A DNA stretch of 64,000 nt from Verrucomicrobiota bacterium (GTDB lineage: Bacteria > Verrucomicrobiota > Verrucomicrobiia > Limisphaerales > J093), in the NCBI GenBank assembly GCA_027493615.1, contig JAOSKK010000039.1, forward strand, positions 433,683 through 497,682. The letters are read 5' to 3'. Shown one piece after another: positions 61,421 to 64,000 of the stretch. The stretch's first letter is position 1, and the number at the start of each line of letters is the position of its first letter. The notes under the pieces are model-generated. The model saw only the letters and a program-made list of their open reading frames with translations. It made no database searches and was not told the DNA's origin. The position numbers and the translations under genes were made by a program.

Positions 61421-62332
61421 ATGGTTGATGAGATTGAGGACAGCTACTTCAGCGAACGCGAAGGCGTCGTGCCGACGACGGAGGAGGCCGAGATTGGCCA
61501 GAGTTTCTGGGCTGGTTTTGTCGCCCTGGTAAGCCAACGGATTGGGAACAACGGTTTCGCCGAGAGCTTCCCGTTGTGCTGCAGCGATACTGGTCTCCCA
61601 CATGATACCGATGTTCAGGCTCTAGGGTGCCTATGTAATGCGGAGGTACACTCGGTCAAGTGGCCGCTTGATCCGGGTGCAATGCCGCGAACGGCTGACG
61701 TGCTCGACGCGGCGGAGTTCTTCTGGCGTCATGTGTCCGAAGTCACTGATCGGCGGGGACACAGTTCTCGAAGCTGGGGATTTCAGCATTACCACTTTAT
61801 CGCTTTCGATCGTGCCCTCGGACGCAGCAATTACCGCAGCGATGTTAACCGGCTCCTCAGAAGATGCGCTCATCCCTATTTCCTCGATGACCATGGTAAG
61901 GCACGGCGGCGCTTGGCCCCAACGGTCCAAACCATCATTCGGAGGACACACTTCAGAACAGGTGATGCTGAGCTCGACCGACTGCTTGTAGAGGCATGTG
62001 ACAAGTTCGAGTCACCGGATCTCGCCGTCCAACGCGAAGCCCTGGAGCGACTTTGGGATTCATGGGAACGCCTCAAGAGCGTGATGCTGCCGGATAAAGC
62101 TGATAGTACGAAGAAGCTCCTGGATGAGTTTGTGGCAGAGCCCCAACTGCGACAGAAGGTCGAGAGCGATGCGCGTGACCTGACTTGGATCGGGAACAAC
62201 CTCATGATTCGCCACTCGGAGGTCAGCAAGCCTCAAGTCGCAAGGACCGAACACGTTGATTACCTTTTCCTCAGGCTGTTTGCGCTGATGTCATCTATCT
62301 TGAAGGCCAGGGGCTGGACTGTCATTTCATGA
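61421..62332 (+). CDS. Accessory protein at the right end, possible HEPN/abortive-infection type
   Basis: 303 residues, less GC-rich than the phage genes and outside the overlapping operon. The N-terminal third begins IGQSFWAGFVALVSQRIGNNGFAESFPLCC; the C-terminal half is helical (LDRLLVEACDKFESPDLAVQREALERLWDSWERLKSVM, DLTWIGNNLMIRHSEVSKPQ, VDYLFLRLFALMSSIL). The IRHSE...FLRLFALM arrangement resembles the C-termini of AbiJ-type HEPN proteins, but I do not see a clean R-x4-6-H. TTGCAG and TAGACT spaced 16 bases apart lie just upstream (61388-61415) and could be a promoter of its own. Confidence 0.5.
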   Translation: MVDEIEDSYFSEREGVVPTTEEAEIGQSFWAGFVALVSQRIGNNGFAESFPLCCSDTGLPHDTDVQALGCLCNAEVHSVKWPLDPGAMPRTADVLDAAEFFWRHVSEVTDRRGHSSRSWGFQHYHFIAFDRALGRSNYRSDVNRLLRRCAHPYFLDDHGKARRRLAPTVQTIIRRTHFRTGDAELDRLLVEACDKFESPDLAVQREALERLWDSWERLKSVMLPDKADSTKKLLDEFVAEPQLRQKVESDARDLTWIGNNLMIRHSEVSKPQVARTEHVDYLFLRLFALMSSILKARGWTVIS

Positions 62333-62763
<431 letters not shown>

Positions 62764-62783
62764 ATAGGTCATTAACCGGGATT

Positions 62784-62859
62784 TGTTTGGCGATTGTTTG
62801 GTTTCGGCCCGAAAGTGCGTCAGGGCGCGTCAGGATGCGTCAGGGCGCGTCAAACTGAT
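62784..62859 (+). promoter_or_regulatory. Left arm of the second element: TGTTTGG pair plus phased array
   Basis: TGTTTGG at 62784 and 62795, then units at 62820, 62830, 62840 and 62850: TCAGGGCGCG, TCAGGATGCG, TCAGGGCGCG, TCAAACTGAT. Ends seven bases before the integrase start. Unit sequence differs from the main prophage although the integrases are nearly identical. Confidence 0.6.
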
Positions 62860-62866
62860 CCAAAAG

Positions 62867-64000
62867 ATGAGTCTCGAAATCCGCAAGAACAGCAGTTGGT
62901 GGTACGGGGTCTTTCAGGTCAACGGCAAGAAGACCGTCGTCAACCTTGGCGTCCCGATCACAGGCAAACGGCCCCGGAAGCGGACGATGATCGGGGATGA
63001 TGAGTTCGAACGGTCCCGGGGTCGGGCGATGGAGGCCCACGACAAGCAGCTTCGGCGGCTTCAGGAGGACCGGACCGGCGAGAAGACCCTGACCAAGCTC
63101 GCCGAGATCAAGACCGGCCGGGAGGTCAGGTTCCCCAAGCTGGCCGATCTGGCCGAGCACTGGGCGGTCATACCGCGCCGGAAACCGCCGGGGGACCTCT
63201 ACGCCCGCCAGTGCCGGATCACCCTGGAGCGCTTCGCGGCGTTCGCCGCCGACCACCAGCGGGGCCTCGAGGAGTTCATCGCCATCAAGCCCGAGACCGC
63301 CAGGGCCTTCATGGACGCGGAAACGGTCAGGGGCGTATCGCCCAAGACGTGGAATGACTCGCTGAAGCTGCTGCGGGCGACGTTCAAGCACCTGCACCCG
63401 CACCTCACCGACGGGATGAACCCGTTCCACGGTCTGGTGACCAAGGCCACCGAGACCGTCAACCGGGAGCCGTTCACGGTCGAGGAACTGAGGGCCATCG
63501 TCGAGGCCTGCGCCCAGGATGACTTCATCCGGCCCGTGATCGTGACGGGGATGTGCACGGCGATGCGCCGGGGCGACTGCCGCCTGCTCCAGTGGGATGA
63601 CGTGGACCTGAAGGCGGGGTTCATCACGGTCAAGACCGCCAAGACGGGCGAGACGGTGGACATCCCGGTGTTCCCGATGCTGCGGGAGGAACTGGAACGG
63701 GCGCGGACGGCGACCGGGACCGAGGGGTACTGCTTCCCGGCGGCGGCGGAGATGTACCGTACGAACCCCCGACGGGATCACGTGGCGGGTCAAACAGGTC
63801 CTGGCCCGCGCGCTGGCAGGCGGGGCGGTCGAGGCAGTACCTCGGGCGGTCGAGGAAGTTCGGGCCGTGGGGCTGGCGCACATCACCCGGCTGGGCGACA
63901 CCGCGAAGGCGGAAAGGATGCGGGCCGTGTTCACGGCGTACATGGACGGCCAGACGCTTGACCAGGTGATGTCGGTGACGGGTTGCAGCCGCGGGGCGGT
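62867..64000 (+). CDS. int: Integrase of the second element (one frame break, runs off window)
   Basis: Tyrosine recombinase, at least 378 codons visible from the ATG at 62867 (MSLEIRKNSSWWYGVFQVNGKK). Near-identical to the first copy through the core-binding domain and the catalytic Arg region (MCTAMRRGDCRLLQWDDVDLKAG). One extra C near 63766 breaks the frame; corrected it reads MYRTNPDGITWRVKQVLARAL and continues to SVTGCSRGA at the window edge. The H-x-x-R box and Tyr nucleophile lie beyond the edge. Proves that another related element begins here. Confidence 0.85.

Overview
The window comes from a high-GC bacterium, most likely a member of the Verrucomicrobiota. The evidence is a PEP-CTERM exported protein, a Ser/Thr kinase fused to WD40 repeats next to an ECF sigma factor, an LVIVD/SUMF1-type protein, and short interspersed repeats typical of that phylum. 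This assignment is inference; no rRNA or marker gene is present. Many genes are split by single-base indels, mostly in G or C runs, and one stretch (60408-60482) is almost pure poly-C/poly-G. The assembly is therefore raw, and most broken genes are probably intact in the cell. I annotate such genes as single entries and give the approximate break points.

Layout. 0-7.4 kb: host-type genes (kinase/WD40, ECF sigma factor, LVIVD-SUMF1 protein). 7.5-9.8 kb: a decayed copy of the right end of a prophage (tail-tip and tail-fibre remnants) closely related to the main prophage. 9.8-12.9 kb: two minus-strand exported proteins. 13.29-62.69 kb: a complete lambda-sized (about 49.4 kb) siphovirus-type prophage. 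It is bounded on each side by a copy of the 3' half of a tRNA-Met(CAT) gene and carries a tyrosine integrase at its left end. 62.7-64.0 kb: the left end of a second, closely related element with a near-identical integrase, running off the window. The remnant at 7.5-13.2 kb has the same layout as the right end of the main prophage (tail tip, fibre, cargo, arm sites, tRNA fragment), so I read the region as a tandem array of at least three related elements stacked at one tRNA-Met gene.

Inside the main prophage the order is: integrase and a terminator; a defence-like operon at 15.2-28.1 kb (excisionase-type HTH, SNF2 helicase with DUF3883, DUF1156 adenine methylase, HEPN-DUF499 ATPase, then a small Met-Gly-starting protein and a QueC-like enzyme); replication at 28.5-35.6 kb (PD-(D/E)XK nuclease, family A polymerase, primase, RecA-fold helicase, junction-type nuclease); ParB-like protein, chorismate-mutase-like protein, cytosine and other methyltransferases (35.7-38.6 kb); packaging and head genes (38.6-48.2 kb); tail genes (48.2-61.4 kb), including a canonical -1 frameshift site in the tail chaperone. 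Two further accessory genes sit in typical cargo slots: a TIR-like/winged-helix protein antisense between terminase and portal, and a possible HEPN protein just inside the right end.

Notable signals: pairs of TGTTTGG spaced 11 bp on both sides of each att site, each followed by four 10-bp phased units whose sequence is shared by the two ends of one element but differs between elements; and a 16-17 bp imperfect dyad repeated at five gene boundaries of the prophage.
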